Source: DLAJ01 sp023663615
Lineage (GTDB): Bacteria; Bacillota; Clostridia; Lachnospirales; Lachnospiraceae
DNA: 64,000 nt
Assembly (NCBI GenBank): GCA_023663615.1
Contig: JAMPHA010000003.1
Coordinates: 69,383 to 133,382, forward strand
Reading direction: 5' to 3'
Made by a program: the position numbers and the translations under genes. Below the pieces are notes generated by a model. That model was not told the DNA's origin, searched no databases, and worked only from the letters and a program-made list of their open reading frames with translations. Below, piece by piece: positions 18,618 to 28,189 of this stretch; position 1 is the first letter of the stretch, and every line of letters starts with the position of its first letter.

Positions 18618-20471
18618 TTACCCTTCCTCTCTTGCAGCCTCATACTTTTGGCTCTGATAACGAAACAGTTCCGCATAACGCCCTTCTGCGCGCAACAATT
18701 CTACCTGTGTCCCCTGCTCCAAAACTTTCCCTTGCTCTAACACGATAATCTTATCCGCCAAAGAAACCGTAGACAGGCGGTGCGACGTAAAAATCACAAT
18801 CTTGCCTTTCATATGTTCCTCCAGCTTTTGGAACAGTACATGTTCCGCTTCCGGATCCAGGTTTGAGGACGGTTCGTCTAAGATCAGGACCGGACTGCGT
18901 CGATAAAGCGCGCGTACCAGCGCCAGCTTCTGGTGCTGCCCGCCGGACAGTTCAATACCGCTATCCGAAAGGAAGCGCATCACGAATGTATCCAATCCCG
19001 CTCCCGCCTGATTCCGAATATCTGCGGCAAATTCTTTAAGAACGGATTCCACATCCTGATCCGCCGTCTCTTTGTAACGTTCTTCATCCGCGATCGCAAT
19101 ATTATCCCGCATGGAAAAACAATAGTTGGGCTGATCCTGAAAATACACGCTGAACGCGCGCCTGACGGAATCGAGACGATATTCTTTCAACGCTTTGCCA
19201 TTGATGACGATTCTGCCGCTATCCGGTTCATAAAACCGGAGCAGCAATTTTACTAATGTCGATTTTCCCGAACCGTTCACCCCGACAAGCGCAATCTTTT
19301 CCTCTTTTTCCACAGAAAAGCTTACATGAGAAAGAGCCAAAACGGATGTCTCCGGATATGTAAAAGAGACATCCTCAAATTCAATCCTGTGTACCTCGCC
19401 CAGTTCCTCGCTCCCCTCATCAACAATTTCTGACCGGAACTGCGTAAGCGCCCGGAAACTGTCTATCTTCAAATGATTGTCGTAAATACTCATGACCGCA
19501 GACGCGAGCAGATAAACATTTCCCCACAGGCTGTTCGCAAATCCCGTATACAGCGAATAATCGCCCACCGTCATTGTCCCATGTAAAATCCGGAAGGCGA
19601 TATGCACGCCGATACCGGCAGCCGTAAACTCCGGCAGGATTCCGCAGAACGCCGAGCGGATACTCTGCTTTTTGGATACACCGCGGCGCTTATCAAAAAA
19701 AGCACACCAAAGATTCCGATACCTTGTCTTCAACATTTTTCCCGCATCATACAGGCGTATCCCAAGTGCATGTTCCTTCTGCATGGCAATGCCCTGCAGA
19801 TAACCTTCCTGCCGCAGCACGTTGATCTGCGATTCCTGCAGCTGATACAGGGTCTTTGCATAACGGACTGCCACGATGGCAGCCGGAACCGACGCTGCAG
19901 TCATCGCGATTCCATAAACTGCATTCGCCGTACACATGAGTGTAAAGACACTTAGGAAGGAAACCAGCGCCTCCACGAAAGAAACCGTGTTCCAAGTAAG
20001 GTTCAGCATGGCTCCTGTGTTTTGCGATGCCAGTTGAAACGCATCACAATATTTCACACTGTCAAAACATGCAATATCAACCGACACTGCACGATCCATG
20101 AGAAACAGCGACAGCTTCGCCTGCATCTGCTCCTCATGCATCATCCTGCAGTACTGATTCCATTCCTGCAGAGCGTTTTTTAGAGCGCGCAGCACAAAAA
20201 GCGCCGACAGCAGGACTACCAGATCCCGTCCCGCATGAGGAAGCGCGCGGTCAATGGACAACAGATCCAATACCCGCTTCCCCATATAAGCGCCCGCGAT
20301 CATACACCCGGTCGGAAGCAGACCTGTCACAATACGCGCCACCGTGTAAAAAGGAGAGGTTTTCCATGAAAACACAAGGCAGTCGCACAGTGTATGTAAA
20401 AAATTTCTGATTTTTCCCAGTCTGCTATTTTCTTTCATTTCTTTTGCTTTTTCATAGTTATATTCTAACAT
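18618..20471 (-). CDS. ABC transporter, fused permease and ATPase (peptide exporter)
   Basis: This 617-aa exporter half-transporter has five to six hydrophobic segments in residues 35-330, then a complete nucleotide-binding domain: Walker A VGVNGSGKST, signature LSGGQHQKLALVRAL, Walker B VLILDEPSSNLD, and the H-loop FTSHRLSTV. There is no N-terminal C39 peptidase domain, so leader removal must be done elsewhere, plausibly by the S8 protease immediately downstream. It probably acts as a homodimer to export the mature peptide. The first ATG lacks a clear ribosome binding site and later ATGs are not better, so the start is uncertain. Confidence 0.88.
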   Translation of the reverse strand: MLEYNYEKAKEMKENSRLGKIRNFLHTLCDCLVFSWKTSPFYTVARIVTGLLPTGCMIAGAYMGKRVLDLLSIDRALPHAGRDLVVLLSALFVLRALKNALQEWNQYCRMMHEEQMQAKLSLFLMDRAVSVDIACFDSVKYCDAFQLASQNTGAMLNLTWNTVSFVEALVSFLSVFTLMCTANAVYGIAMTAASVPAAIVAVRYAKTLYQLQESQINVLRQEGYLQGIAMQKEHALGIRLYDAGKMLKTRYRNLWCAFFDKRRGVSKKQSIRSAFCGILPEFTAAGIGVHIAFRILHGTMTVGDYSLYTGFANSLWGNVYLLASAVMSIYDNHLKIDSFRALTQFRSEIVDEGSEELGEVHRIEFEDVSFTYPETSVLALSHVSFSVEKEEKIALVGVNGSGKSTLVKLLLRFYEPDSGRIVINGKALKEYRLDSVRRAFSVYFQDQPNYCFSMRDNIAIADEERYKETADQDVESVLKEFAADIRNQAGAGLDTFVMRFLSDSGIELSGGQHQKLALVRALYRRSPVLILDEPSSNLDPEAEHVLFQKLEEHMKGKIVIFTSHRLSTVSLADKIIVLEQGKVLEQGTQVELLRAEGRYAELFRYQSQKYEAAREEG

Positions 20472-20498
20472 GCCGCATTACTTTTATCATTTACCGCT

Positions 20499-21176
20499 TT
20501 AGGACGCGCTCTTTTCCTGCAGCGTCAGTACCCCGTCCTCCATCCGGTACACCTTGTCCGCCGCCTCCGCAATCCCCATGTCATGCGTGACAATGATAAC
20601 ACAGTAGTCATTCTGATGCGCCAGCCCGGAAAGGATGGAGACGACATTCCGGCTGTTCTCCCCGTCCAAGTTTCCCGTCGGTTCATCCGCCAGCAGGATC
20701 CCCGCGCCGGAAGACAACGCCCGCGCGATCGCCACGCGCTGCTGCTCCCCGCCCGATAAGCGGGACGGAAAACGCTTATACTTTTCGTCCCCGATACCGA
20801 CCGCCTCCAGATTTTTCATCGCGTGCTGCTTTGCCTCCTTTTTGGCGATCCCGTTTAATTCCATCGGATAGCAGACATTTTCTAAAACGGTCAGACGCGG
20901 GAACAACTGGAACGCCTGAAAAATGACCGACACCTTCTGCCTCCGGTATGCGTCCAGATTCATGTTCTCCATATTTTCCCCGCGCAGCCACAAGCTGCCT
21001 CCCGTCGGCGCATCCAGCCCCGCCATCACGGAGAGCAGCGTCGTCTTGCCGCTGCCGGACGGTCCGATGACCGCCGTGACCTCTCCCTTTTCAAACGTAC
21101 AGCTCACATGATCGAGCACGTTTCTCCTGTTTCCCTTATACTGATAACTCACTGATTTTAATTCCAATTCCGCCAT
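20499..21176 (-). CDS. ABC transporter ATP-binding protein (MacB/LolD type)
   Basis: This is the 225-aa ATPase partner of the two FtsX-type permeases just upstream in the operon. Walker A is GPSGSGKTT, the Q-loop lies in VIFQAFQLFPRL, the signature is LSGGEQQRVAIARAL, Walker B ILLADEPTGNLD, and the H-loop VIIVTHDMG. The ATG at 21176 has AGGAGG seven bases before; the longer ORF to 21248 lacks a site. Such ATPases with FtsX permeases commonly give peptide or antibiotic resistance, so self-immunity is a reasonable inference. Confidence 0.93.
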   Translation of the reverse strand: MAELELKSVSYQYKGNRRNVLDHVSCTFEKGEVTAVIGPSGSGKTTLLSVMAGLDAPTGGSLWLRGENMENMNLDAYRRQKVSVIFQAFQLFPRLTVLENVCYPMELNGIAKKEAKQHAMKNLEAVGIGDEKYKRFPSRLSGGEQQRVAIARALSSGAGILLADEPTGNLDGENSRNVVSILSGLAHQNDYCVIIVTHDMGIAEAADKVYRMEDGVLTLQEKSAS

Positions 21177-21256
21177 ATCCTGTCCTCCTGTCTCTTCATC
21201 CGTCTCCGACTGTTCCTTCACAACTGTCAGCTTCCCATCGCCATACAATAACCCGT

Positions 21257-21280
21257 AAAGAATCCGCTTGCGGATTCTTT
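21257..21280 (-). repeat. Perfect 11-bp hairpin with 2-nt loop
   Basis: AAAGAATCCGC pairs with GCGGATTCTTT around TT. It follows the larger hairpin downstream of the permease gene. The second permease gene has a comparable small hairpin at the same relative place (24742-24759). Confidence 0.75.
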
Positions 21281-21281
21281 G

Positions 21282-21341
21282 GGGAATGACCTAGCTTTTC
21301 TTAGGCTGCGTCCTGTGCAGTCTTAGAAAAGCTTCATTCCC
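21282..21341 (-). terminator. Long hairpin just after permease gene (copy B)
   Basis: GGGAATGA (21282-21289) pairs with TCATTCCC (21334-21341). Inside, AGCTTTTCTTAG and the complementary arm pair with few mismatches around a seven-base loop. It begins directly after the stop of the permease and may attenuate or protect the operon mRNA; no strong U-tract follows. It matches 24762-24822, with one compensated base-pair change. Confidence 0.6.
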
Positions 21342-21342
21342 T

Positions 21343-24300
21343 TTATTCCTTCACCTGCAGCAATTCCAGCGGCTTCTTGCGCGTGATATGGACCGTGCCC
21401 GCCAGCGCGCCCAATGCCGCGCCAAAAAGATACGCTCCCGAAAACATCCATATCTGTCTTGCCGAGACCTCCGGCATCCCATAAGATACCGCCGCGATCC
21501 CCAAAAGAAGCCCGCACAGACTGATGAGCACCGGCTCTGAAAACAGCATCCGTCTCGTCCTTCCGCGGCTGTTTCCGAGCACCCGCAGAAGCGCCGCCTC
21601 TTCCGTCCGCTGCAATAATAAAAGGAATACCAATCCGCCTCCTGCAACAACTGACACCGCCACAGTCACCGGAAAGAGCAGCTTCATCAGATCGAGGTTT
21701 TTCTCAAACGGCTCCACCACCTGACGCAACTCGCTCGTCCAAAGCATCACATCCGCGTCTGCCAGTGCCATCCGCGGATTCTTCAGCTGTGCTTCGATCT
21801 CCGCTTTTACCATATCGATCTCCCGGTTAAAAGCAGGGTTGACCGTAAATTGGATGGAAGAATATGTCCAATCCCGCATCTCCTTAAAATGTTCCAAAAC
21901 GGATAGCGGGATCAGAACTTTATCCCATTCTCCCCTGCTGATACCGTCACCGACATCTGCATAACGGATGCAGCCGGCTATGACGGGACCGGGTGAAACG
22001 TTGTGCTTCCATCCTCCGCTAATCATAGAAATATCGATGCGCTGTCCGAATTCCAGACCATACAGCTCCATCCACGCTTCCGGTACTATGATGGGTGTAT
22101 TATTTCTGAGCGATACCATGCCAAAGTCTGGATCTAAATATTCCCAGTCAGCCGTAAACAGCTCCGGTCCATAGCCATCCACATAATCAATCTCCACATG
22201 GTTCACCTCGCAGAACCGTTCGACATCCGTCATACTCCTCACCGGTATTTCGGTGCCGATGCGCTGGAGAAGCGTGGTCTCATAAGTAAACCTATTAACA
22301 GAGGTGACCTCCATCCCCATCACGTCCGCCGCCTCCGCGTACAGTTCACGCACATACCCGCTCTCCTGAAGCCATTCAAGCATATCCTGTGTGAGATATG
22401 CGCCGCTCGATCCAGAAGTAACCGTAATATCTCTTTTTACCAGTTCCCCATCAATTTCCGTCGTCCCATACAGCCATTCCACTTCTGCGGTATCCATCAC
22501 AATAGAAACCTGCATCCATGTGACTGCCGCGAGAAACGCCAACGCTACCGCAGCCACCAGAATCGTATGTACCGGTCTTCTCCTGATATGTCGCAGAACA
22601 AAACGGCAGGAGGAAGCAGTTCCCTTTCTTTTACCTGTTGCTATAGGCAAAGATAGTTGTCCTTCTACACGGGAAGCGCCTGTTGCCGGCTGTCTTCCAC
22701 CGGGTTCATCCCCTGCGGATTGCTCTCCCATCCGTATGCTTTCCAAGGCATCCCTCTCCCTGTTGCGAGCCACATTGTATGTTTCAGATGTCTTCATCCG
22801 CTTTTGACCGCCCGCCACATCATGCAGGAGCTCCATCACTGGTCTGCGTGCCAACAGCAGGATGCCGACAGCCGTAGACGTTGTCAATAGAAACTCCAAA
22901 ACAAACATGATACCCACAAGCCACCAGATGGATAAACTCATTTCTATATGCTCCTGCATGCCGGTCAGCATCTGCTCTGCTTCCCCGATCGCATAACGCC
23001 AGGCAAACAGTGCCCCTGCGCCAATGCCAATTACACTCATGTACAGTATGGGAGACAGGCACATTCGGATACATTTTGCCTTCGGCACACCAAGCGCGCG
23101 CGCAATACACAAACTTTTTCTGTTCTGCCTGATGTACAAGAACGTGATCAGCACAAATCCAAGGCACAGTACACCCGCAAGCACCAGCACATCAGTACGT
23201 GCTGTCTGCTGCATCGCATTCGCAGAAACCGCAAAATGCTCCCAGTCGTTTTCAATCAACTGAACCCGTATTCCCAATTCCGCGAGCGGTCCTTGAACCT
23301 CGCTTAAAAATGCATCCGTATCCTGCGGGTTCCGCAGGACAAAACTAAAATACTGAGAAATCATTCCTCTGCTTTTGATATATGCCTCCGATACACTGCC
23401 GTAAGGAATATACAGTTCCATATTTTCTTCACTGAAATTGTGTATCAATTTGTTTAACGGCATATAATCAAAGATTCCGACAATGGTATACCGCCGTGTT
23501 TCCGATTCATAGGTCTGCCATTCCGTTACATCCTGCTCTCCCAAGGCATACCCTAAAGAAAGCTGTGCGTTCCGAAATGTGAGTTCTATCGTGTCTCCCA
23601 CCTGCAATCCTCTTGCGTCGGCAAAATCCTTATGCACAACACAGACCGCCGCGCCAGTATTGCTGTCGATTCCATCCAGCCACCGCCCATCCGTCAGAAA
23701 CATCCTCTTTTGAACATCCTGTGCATTCGGCATGGCACTCATATCCCTGGTAGCAATTACATTCATGGAATGGCGGTTCAGTTCGTCAAACTGCATACGT
23801 TCGTCAGAGATAAGCGCAGGAAGCACATCATTTCCCTCCTCCGCTGTCAGAAAAAGCTTGTTTCCCTGTAATGGAAGCGCCGTCAATGCGTGACCGCCCG
23901 CCGCGCTCGCCCACAGCTCATACCCGTTCCACGGTCCGTTCCGGTCATCACTGTAATATGCCCTAATAAGGTAACTTTCCCCGACCAACAACTCCGGCAG
24001 CTCCCATCCCTCGCTCTCCAACATTTCATCAGTATAAACCAATGTAATGTCTTCACCCTCCGGCGCGTAATCAGGATAGCCGTATATCCGCTCCGACACC
24101 GTGAATATAAGTCGGCTTGCCTCCTTCTCCTCTTGTCCCGGCATGTCCGTCCTCTCATACCAGTCCTCATCCACATATTTCAAAGTACCACAGAACAGAA
24201 CTTCCGCGTTATTGACGCCATACTCGTTATACCAATAACCTTCCCTTCTCCCCTGCAAATCCGCATTATACAAATCTGTCAAGGTTCCCCAAAGAAAACC

Positions 24301-24546
24301 GCGGGCATCCGCCGTCTCTACATAGGGAGACTCTTCTATGAGTTCTGCGCCCGCTGCGATATTCCCGTCCGCCGACGTCAGCCAGCCGATCGTACGGTAA
24401 TTATCAGAAAGACGCTCCAGCTCCTGTTTAACAGCCAGATATTCCACCGCTCTTGACACAAATCCGAACGACAGCACCGCCGTAAGCAGTATCAGCGTTA
24501 CCGTAAATAGCATTCTGCGCCGGTTCTCTTTGCTGAATATGTTCAT
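21343..24546 (-). CDS. ABC transporter permease, FtsX family, copy B
   Basis: This 1067-aa permease has an N-terminal TM (MLFTVTLILLTAVLSFGF), a large extracytoplasmic domain of about 450 residues, three TMs forming the first FtsX domain, a charged linker, another TM near residue 680, a second extracytoplasmic domain, and three C-terminal TMs. This is the long, two-FtsX-domain architecture of peptide-resistance or export permeases. I start at the ATG 24546, six bases after AGGAGG, rather than the earlier in-frame ATG right on the site. It is a tandem paralogue of 24824-28081; the last part is almost identical in DNA between the two. Confidence 0.88.
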   Translation of the reverse strand: MNIFSKENRRRMLFTVTLILLTAVLSFGFVSRAVEYLAVKQELERLSDNYRTIGWLTSADGNIAAGAELIEESPYVETADARGFLWGTLTDLYNADLQGRREGYWYNEYGVNNAEVLFCGTLKYVDEDWYERTDMPGQEEKEASRLIFTVSERIYGYPDYAPEGEDITLVYTDEMLESEGWELPELLVGESYLIRAYYSDDRNGPWNGYELWASAAGGHALTALPLQGNKLFLTAEEGNDVLPALISDERMQFDELNRHSMNVIATRDMSAMPNAQDVQKRMFLTDGRWLDGIDSNTGAAVCVVHKDFADARGLQVGDTIELTFRNAQLSLGYALGEQDVTEWQTYESETRRYTIVGIFDYMPLNKLIHNFSEENMELYIPYGSVSEAYIKSRGMISQYFSFVLRNPQDTDAFLSEVQGPLAELGIRVQLIENDWEHFAVSANAMQQTARTDVLVLAGVLCLGFVLITFLYIRQNRKSLCIARALGVPKAKCIRMCLSPILYMSVIGIGAGALFAWRYAIGEAEQMLTGMQEHIEMSLSIWWLVGIMFVLEFLLTTSTAVGILLLARRPVMELLHDVAGGQKRMKTSETYNVARNRERDALESIRMGEQSAGDEPGGRQPATGASRVEGQLSLPIATGKRKGTASSCRFVLRHIRRRPVHTILVAAVALAFLAAVTWMQVSIVMDTAEVEWLYGTTEIDGELVKRDITVTSGSSGAYLTQDMLEWLQESGYVRELYAEAADVMGMEVTSVNRFTYETTLLQRIGTEIPVRSMTDVERFCEVNHVEIDYVDGYGPELFTADWEYLDPDFGMVSLRNNTPIIVPEAWMELYGLEFGQRIDISMISGGWKHNVSPGPVIAGCIRYADVGDGISRGEWDKVLIPLSVLEHFKEMRDWTYSSIQFTVNPAFNREIDMVKAEIEAQLKNPRMALADADVMLWTSELRQVVEPFEKNLDLMKLLFPVTVAVSVVAGGGLVFLLLLQRTEEAALLRVLGNSRGRTRRMLFSEPVLISLCGLLLGIAAVSYGMPEVSARQIWMFSGAYLFGAALGALAGTVHITRKKPLELLQVKE

Positions 24547-24741
24547 CCCCATCCTCCTCCGGCGATCTCCCTTTTTACACACAGCTGCCACTCCCACATA
24601 GATTCTTCTTCTATCCCTCCACTCCTTATCACAAGTATACAGAATCGGTAGACATCCGTCAACTATTGTTTCCTTATTTATCGTCAGCAGACTTGTCCGC
24701 CTGACCAATGTCCTATAGCAGTTTCACAGTCACCATACCCA

Positions 24742-24759
24742 GAACGAAAAACTTCGTTC
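24742..24759 (-). repeat. Short hairpin downstream of permease copy A
   Basis: GAACGAA pairs with TTCGTTC around a four-base loop. It takes the same position relative to the long hairpin as 21257-21280 does in the other copy, but with a different sequence. Confidence 0.6.
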
Positions 24760-24761
24760 CG

Positions 24762-24822
24762 GGGAACGACTTAGCTTTTCTTAGGCTGCGTTTTTTTGCT
24801 GCCTTAGAAAAGCTTCGTTCCC
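24762..24822 (-). terminator. Long hairpin just after permease gene (copy A)
   Basis: GGGAACGA (24762-24769) pairs with TCGTTCCC (24815-24822), enclosing AGCTTTTCTTAGGC and its near-complement around an A/T-rich loop. It is the homologue of 21282-21341: one T-A pair there is a C-G pair here, so pairing is kept while sequence changes. It lies one base from the permease stop. Confidence 0.6.
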
Positions 24823-24823
24823 T

Positions 24824-27800
24824 TTATTCCTTCACCTGCAGCAATTCGAGCGGCTTCTTCCGCGTGATATGGATCGTGCCCGCCAGCGCGCCCAATGCCG
24901 CGCCAAAAAGATACGCTCCCGAAAACATCCATATCTGTCTTGCCGAGACCTCCGGCATCCCATAAGATACCGCCGCGATCCCCAAAAGAAGCCCGCACAG
25001 ACTGATGAGCACCGGCTCTGAAAACAGCATCCGTCTCGTCCTTCCGCGGCTGTTTCCGAGCACCCGCAGAAGCGCCGCCTCTTCCGTCCGCTGCAATAAT
25101 AAAAGGAATACCAATCCGCCTCCTGCAACAACTGACACCGCCACAGTCACAGGAAAGAGCAGCTTCATCAACTCAAGATTCTTCTCAAACGGCTCCACCA
25201 CCTGACGCAGCTCGCTCGTCCAAAGCATCACATCCGCATCCGCCAATGCCATATTAGAATCCTTCAGATGCCCCTCCATATCTTCTTTTACCGCGTCAAG
25301 CTCTCTGTTAAAAGCGGGATTGAGCGTAAACATTATGGAGGAATAATTCAATTCCTCCTCATGCTTGAGCCATTTCCATGCCGACATCGGAATCATGATC
25401 TTATTCCCCCCCATTATACTAATCCCATCGTCGCCATCATGGGAATAGCTGCTCCCTGCGATCACAAAGGTACATTCGTATCTCATCCTTCCGATGACCT
25501 TAGAAACCGTGAGTTCCTGCCCGTATTCCAGCTGATACAGAGCCAGCCAGTCCTCCGGTACGATGATCGGCGTGTCCCTCCTTGCCGTATACCAATCTGC
25601 AGCCGGTGTATCCGAAAGCCAGTCCGTCTCAAAAATCTCCGGTCCGTATCCGTCCGCATAGTCGATCCTCACATGATTCTCCTCACAGAACCGCTCTGGA
25701 TCCTCCGTACTCCTCATCGCAACATGCGTTCCGATGGTCAGCCTTTGCAGGATCTCATTCGTGGTCTCATCAACAATCCTGCGCTCGACCTTGACCGCAT
25801 CTCCTACCTCCGTATACAGACTGCTCACATAACCACTCTCCGTAAGCCAGTCAATCATACGCTGCGTGAGATAGGCACCGCCACGTCCATATTCAACGTT
25901 GTTATCAATCTCCCTCTTCACCAATTCCCCGGCAACCTCCGTCGTCTCATACAGCCGGTCCACCTGTGCCGTATCCCTCACGATGGATACCTGCATCCAT
26001 GCGACCGCCATAAGAAATGCCAGTGACACGACAGCCGCCAGCGCCGTATGAACCGGTCTTCTCCTCATATGCCGTAGGACAAAACGACATGCGGAAACGC
26101 TCCCCTTTCCTTTTCCCGTTCCCGCCTCTGCAGGCTGCACTTGTCTTTTTTCACGATCTTCGGATCGTCCTGATCTCCCCGTTTTCACCTGTGCGGCACG
26201 CTCATATTCCAGCGTTTTCGCTTGTGCGGCGCGCTCATATTCCTGCATTTCCCCGCCGCTCTCCAAACGCCTTCCTTCCGCCGCCTTTGCCGCTCTCCGC
26301 GCACCTTCTTCCGCCGCCATCCGAGTAGTCTTTAAGGCTCTGCGACCGCCGGATGCATCACGCAGAAGCTCCATCACCGGTCTGCGCGCCATGATCAGGG
26401 CGCCGACAAAAGTCTCCACTGTCAACAGAACCGTCAATGCAAGGATCAGACCCGCAAGCCACCAGACCGACAGGCTCATTTCCGTATGCTCCTGCATCCC
26501 TGCCAGCATCTGCTCAGCCTCTCCGAGCGCATAACGCCACGAAAGCAACGCTCCGATGCCGCTTCCTGCCACACTCATGAACAGCATCGGGGAAAGACAC
26601 CTTCCGATACATGTCTCTTTCGGCATCCCGATCGCGCGCGCGATCCCGAAGCTTTTTCTGTTCTGTCTGACATACAAAAATGCAATCAGTACAAAGCCAA
26701 GGCACAGAACGACGGAGAATATCAATACGCCAACGCGTGCCGTCCGCTCCATCGCATTCGCGGACACCGCAAAATGTTCCCAGCTATTTTCGATCAGTTG
26801 GAGTTTAATCCCCATGGCGGCGAGCGGCTCCTGTACCTCGCTTAAAAACGCATCCGTATCCTGCGGATTCTTCAACACAAAACTAAAGAAAGGCGGATCC
26901 CCTCCCCTGTCACAGATGTATTCCTCCGGCACGCTGCTATAGGGAAGATACAGAAACATATTCTCCATACTATTATTATGAACTCCCTCATTCGTCGGCA
27001 TGTAATCAAAAATTCCGACGATCGTATACTGCCGTATCTCCGAATCATAACTCTGCCAGTCCGACAAATCCTGCCCGCCGGTCGCATAGCCCCAATGCTG
27101 TGCCTGTGCCTTCCGGAATGTCAGCTCGACCATGTCTCCGATCTGCAGCCCCCTTGCCGCGGCAAAATCCTTATGCACAGTACAGACCGCCGCGCCGGTA
27201 CGATCGTCAAACCCGTCCAGCCACCGTCCCTCCGTCAAAAACATCCGTTTTGAAGCATCCTGAACCTGCGGCATGGCGCTCATATCCTTTGTCACGACCA
27301 CATTCATGGAATGGCGGTTCAGCTCGTCAAGCAGCATCTGTTCATCGGAAGCAAGCACAGCGATCGCCCGGTTCCCTTCCTCCACAGGCAGAATAGGACT
27401 GTTCCCCGGTAACGAGCGCGCTGTCAGCGCATGACCGCTTTCTGCTTTTTTCCACATTTCATAACCGTTCCAAAGACCGTTCCGGTCACGATCGTAATAC
27501 GCCCGGACAAGATAGCGCTCCCCGACGATCAGATCCGGCAACTCCCAGCCTTCGCTCTGCGCCAGTTCGTCGCTGAAAACGACATTGACGTCTCCGCCCT
27601 CCGGCACATGATCGGGATAACCGCTGATGCGCTCCGACACCGTGAACACAAGGCGGCTTGCCTCCAGCTCCACGCTGCCATTATACCAGCTCTTTCTCTC
27701 TATCCAGTCCTCGTCCACATCCTTCAGCGTACCCCAAAACAAGACTTCCTGATTATAAACTCCGTAGTCTTCTTCACAAAGACCAACCAGATCTGCATTA

Positions 27801-28081
27801 TACAGATCGGTTAAAGTTCCCCAAAGCCGCCCGCGCCAATCCGCAGTCTTCACATAAGAAGACGCCTCTATGAGCTCCGCTCCCCTTGTAATATCCCCGT
27901 CCTCCGACGTCAGCCAGCCGATCGCGCGGTAATGGTCGGAAAGACGCGCAAGCTCCTGCCTGATGGAAAGGTATTCCACCGCCCTTGACACAAATCCGAA
28001 CGACAGTACCGCCGTAAGCAGCGTCAGCGTTACCGTAAATAGCATTCTGCGCCGGTTCTCTTTTCTGAATACATTCATCAT
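24824..28081 (-). CDS. ABC transporter permease, FtsX family, copy A
   Basis: This 1085-aa paralogue of the next gene has the same architecture: N-terminal TM, large extracytoplasmic domain, FtsX domain, charged linker (here longer, with AAQAKTLEYERAAQVKT repeats), second TM-plus-domain, and C-terminal FtsX domain. The C-terminal segment MLLFPVTVAVSVVAGGGLVF and what follows is nearly identical in both proteins. The two permeases probably form a heterodimer served by the ATPase at 20499-21176. Start at 28081 with GAGGG five bases upstream. It follows the precursor gene after a hairpin-containing spacer. Confidence 0.88.
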   Translation of the reverse strand: MMNVFRKENRRRMLFTVTLTLLTAVLSFGFVSRAVEYLSIRQELARLSDHYRAIGWLTSEDGDITRGAELIEASSYVKTADWRGRLWGTLTDLYNADLVGLCEEDYGVYNQEVLFWGTLKDVDEDWIERKSWYNGSVELEASRLVFTVSERISGYPDHVPEGGDVNVVFSDELAQSEGWELPDLIVGERYLVRAYYDRDRNGLWNGYEMWKKAESGHALTARSLPGNSPILPVEEGNRAIAVLASDEQMLLDELNRHSMNVVVTKDMSAMPQVQDASKRMFLTEGRWLDGFDDRTGAAVCTVHKDFAAARGLQIGDMVELTFRKAQAQHWGYATGGQDLSDWQSYDSEIRQYTIVGIFDYMPTNEGVHNNSMENMFLYLPYSSVPEEYICDRGGDPPFFSFVLKNPQDTDAFLSEVQEPLAAMGIKLQLIENSWEHFAVSANAMERTARVGVLIFSVVLCLGFVLIAFLYVRQNRKSFGIARAIGMPKETCIGRCLSPMLFMSVAGSGIGALLSWRYALGEAEQMLAGMQEHTEMSLSVWWLAGLILALTVLLTVETFVGALIMARRPVMELLRDASGGRRALKTTRMAAEEGARRAAKAAEGRRLESGGEMQEYERAAQAKTLEYERAAQVKTGRSGRSEDREKRQVQPAEAGTGKGKGSVSACRFVLRHMRRRPVHTALAAVVSLAFLMAVAWMQVSIVRDTAQVDRLYETTEVAGELVKREIDNNVEYGRGGAYLTQRMIDWLTESGYVSSLYTEVGDAVKVERRIVDETTNEILQRLTIGTHVAMRSTEDPERFCEENHVRIDYADGYGPEIFETDWLSDTPAADWYTARRDTPIIVPEDWLALYQLEYGQELTVSKVIGRMRYECTFVIAGSSYSHDGDDGISIMGGNKIMIPMSAWKWLKHEEELNYSSIMFTLNPAFNRELDAVKEDMEGHLKDSNMALADADVMLWTSELRQVVEPFEKNLELMKLLFPVTVAVSVVAGGGLVFLLLLQRTEEAALLRVLGNSRGRTRRMLFSEPVLISLCGLLLGIAAVSYGMPEVSARQIWMFSGAYLFGAALGALAGTIHITRKKPLELLQVKE

Positions 28082-28145
28082 GAATTCCCTCGGTTCATTC
28101 CACTTATTCCATCTACTTACCCTGTTCTATTCCACTTTGCAGACA

Positions 28146-28182
28146 GGGGCGGATACCGTGTCTATCCTCCAGAATCCGCCCC
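28146..28182 (-). promoter_or_regulatory. Hairpin between precursor gene and permease gene
   Basis: GGGGCGGAT pairs perfectly with ATCCGCCCC around a 19-base loop on either strand. It lies 8 bases after the precursor stop. Without a U-tract it is more likely an mRNA-stabilising or partial-termination element that would let the precursor be made in excess over the transport genes; this is inferred from position. Confidence 0.55.
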
Positions 28183-28189
28183 ATCCATA

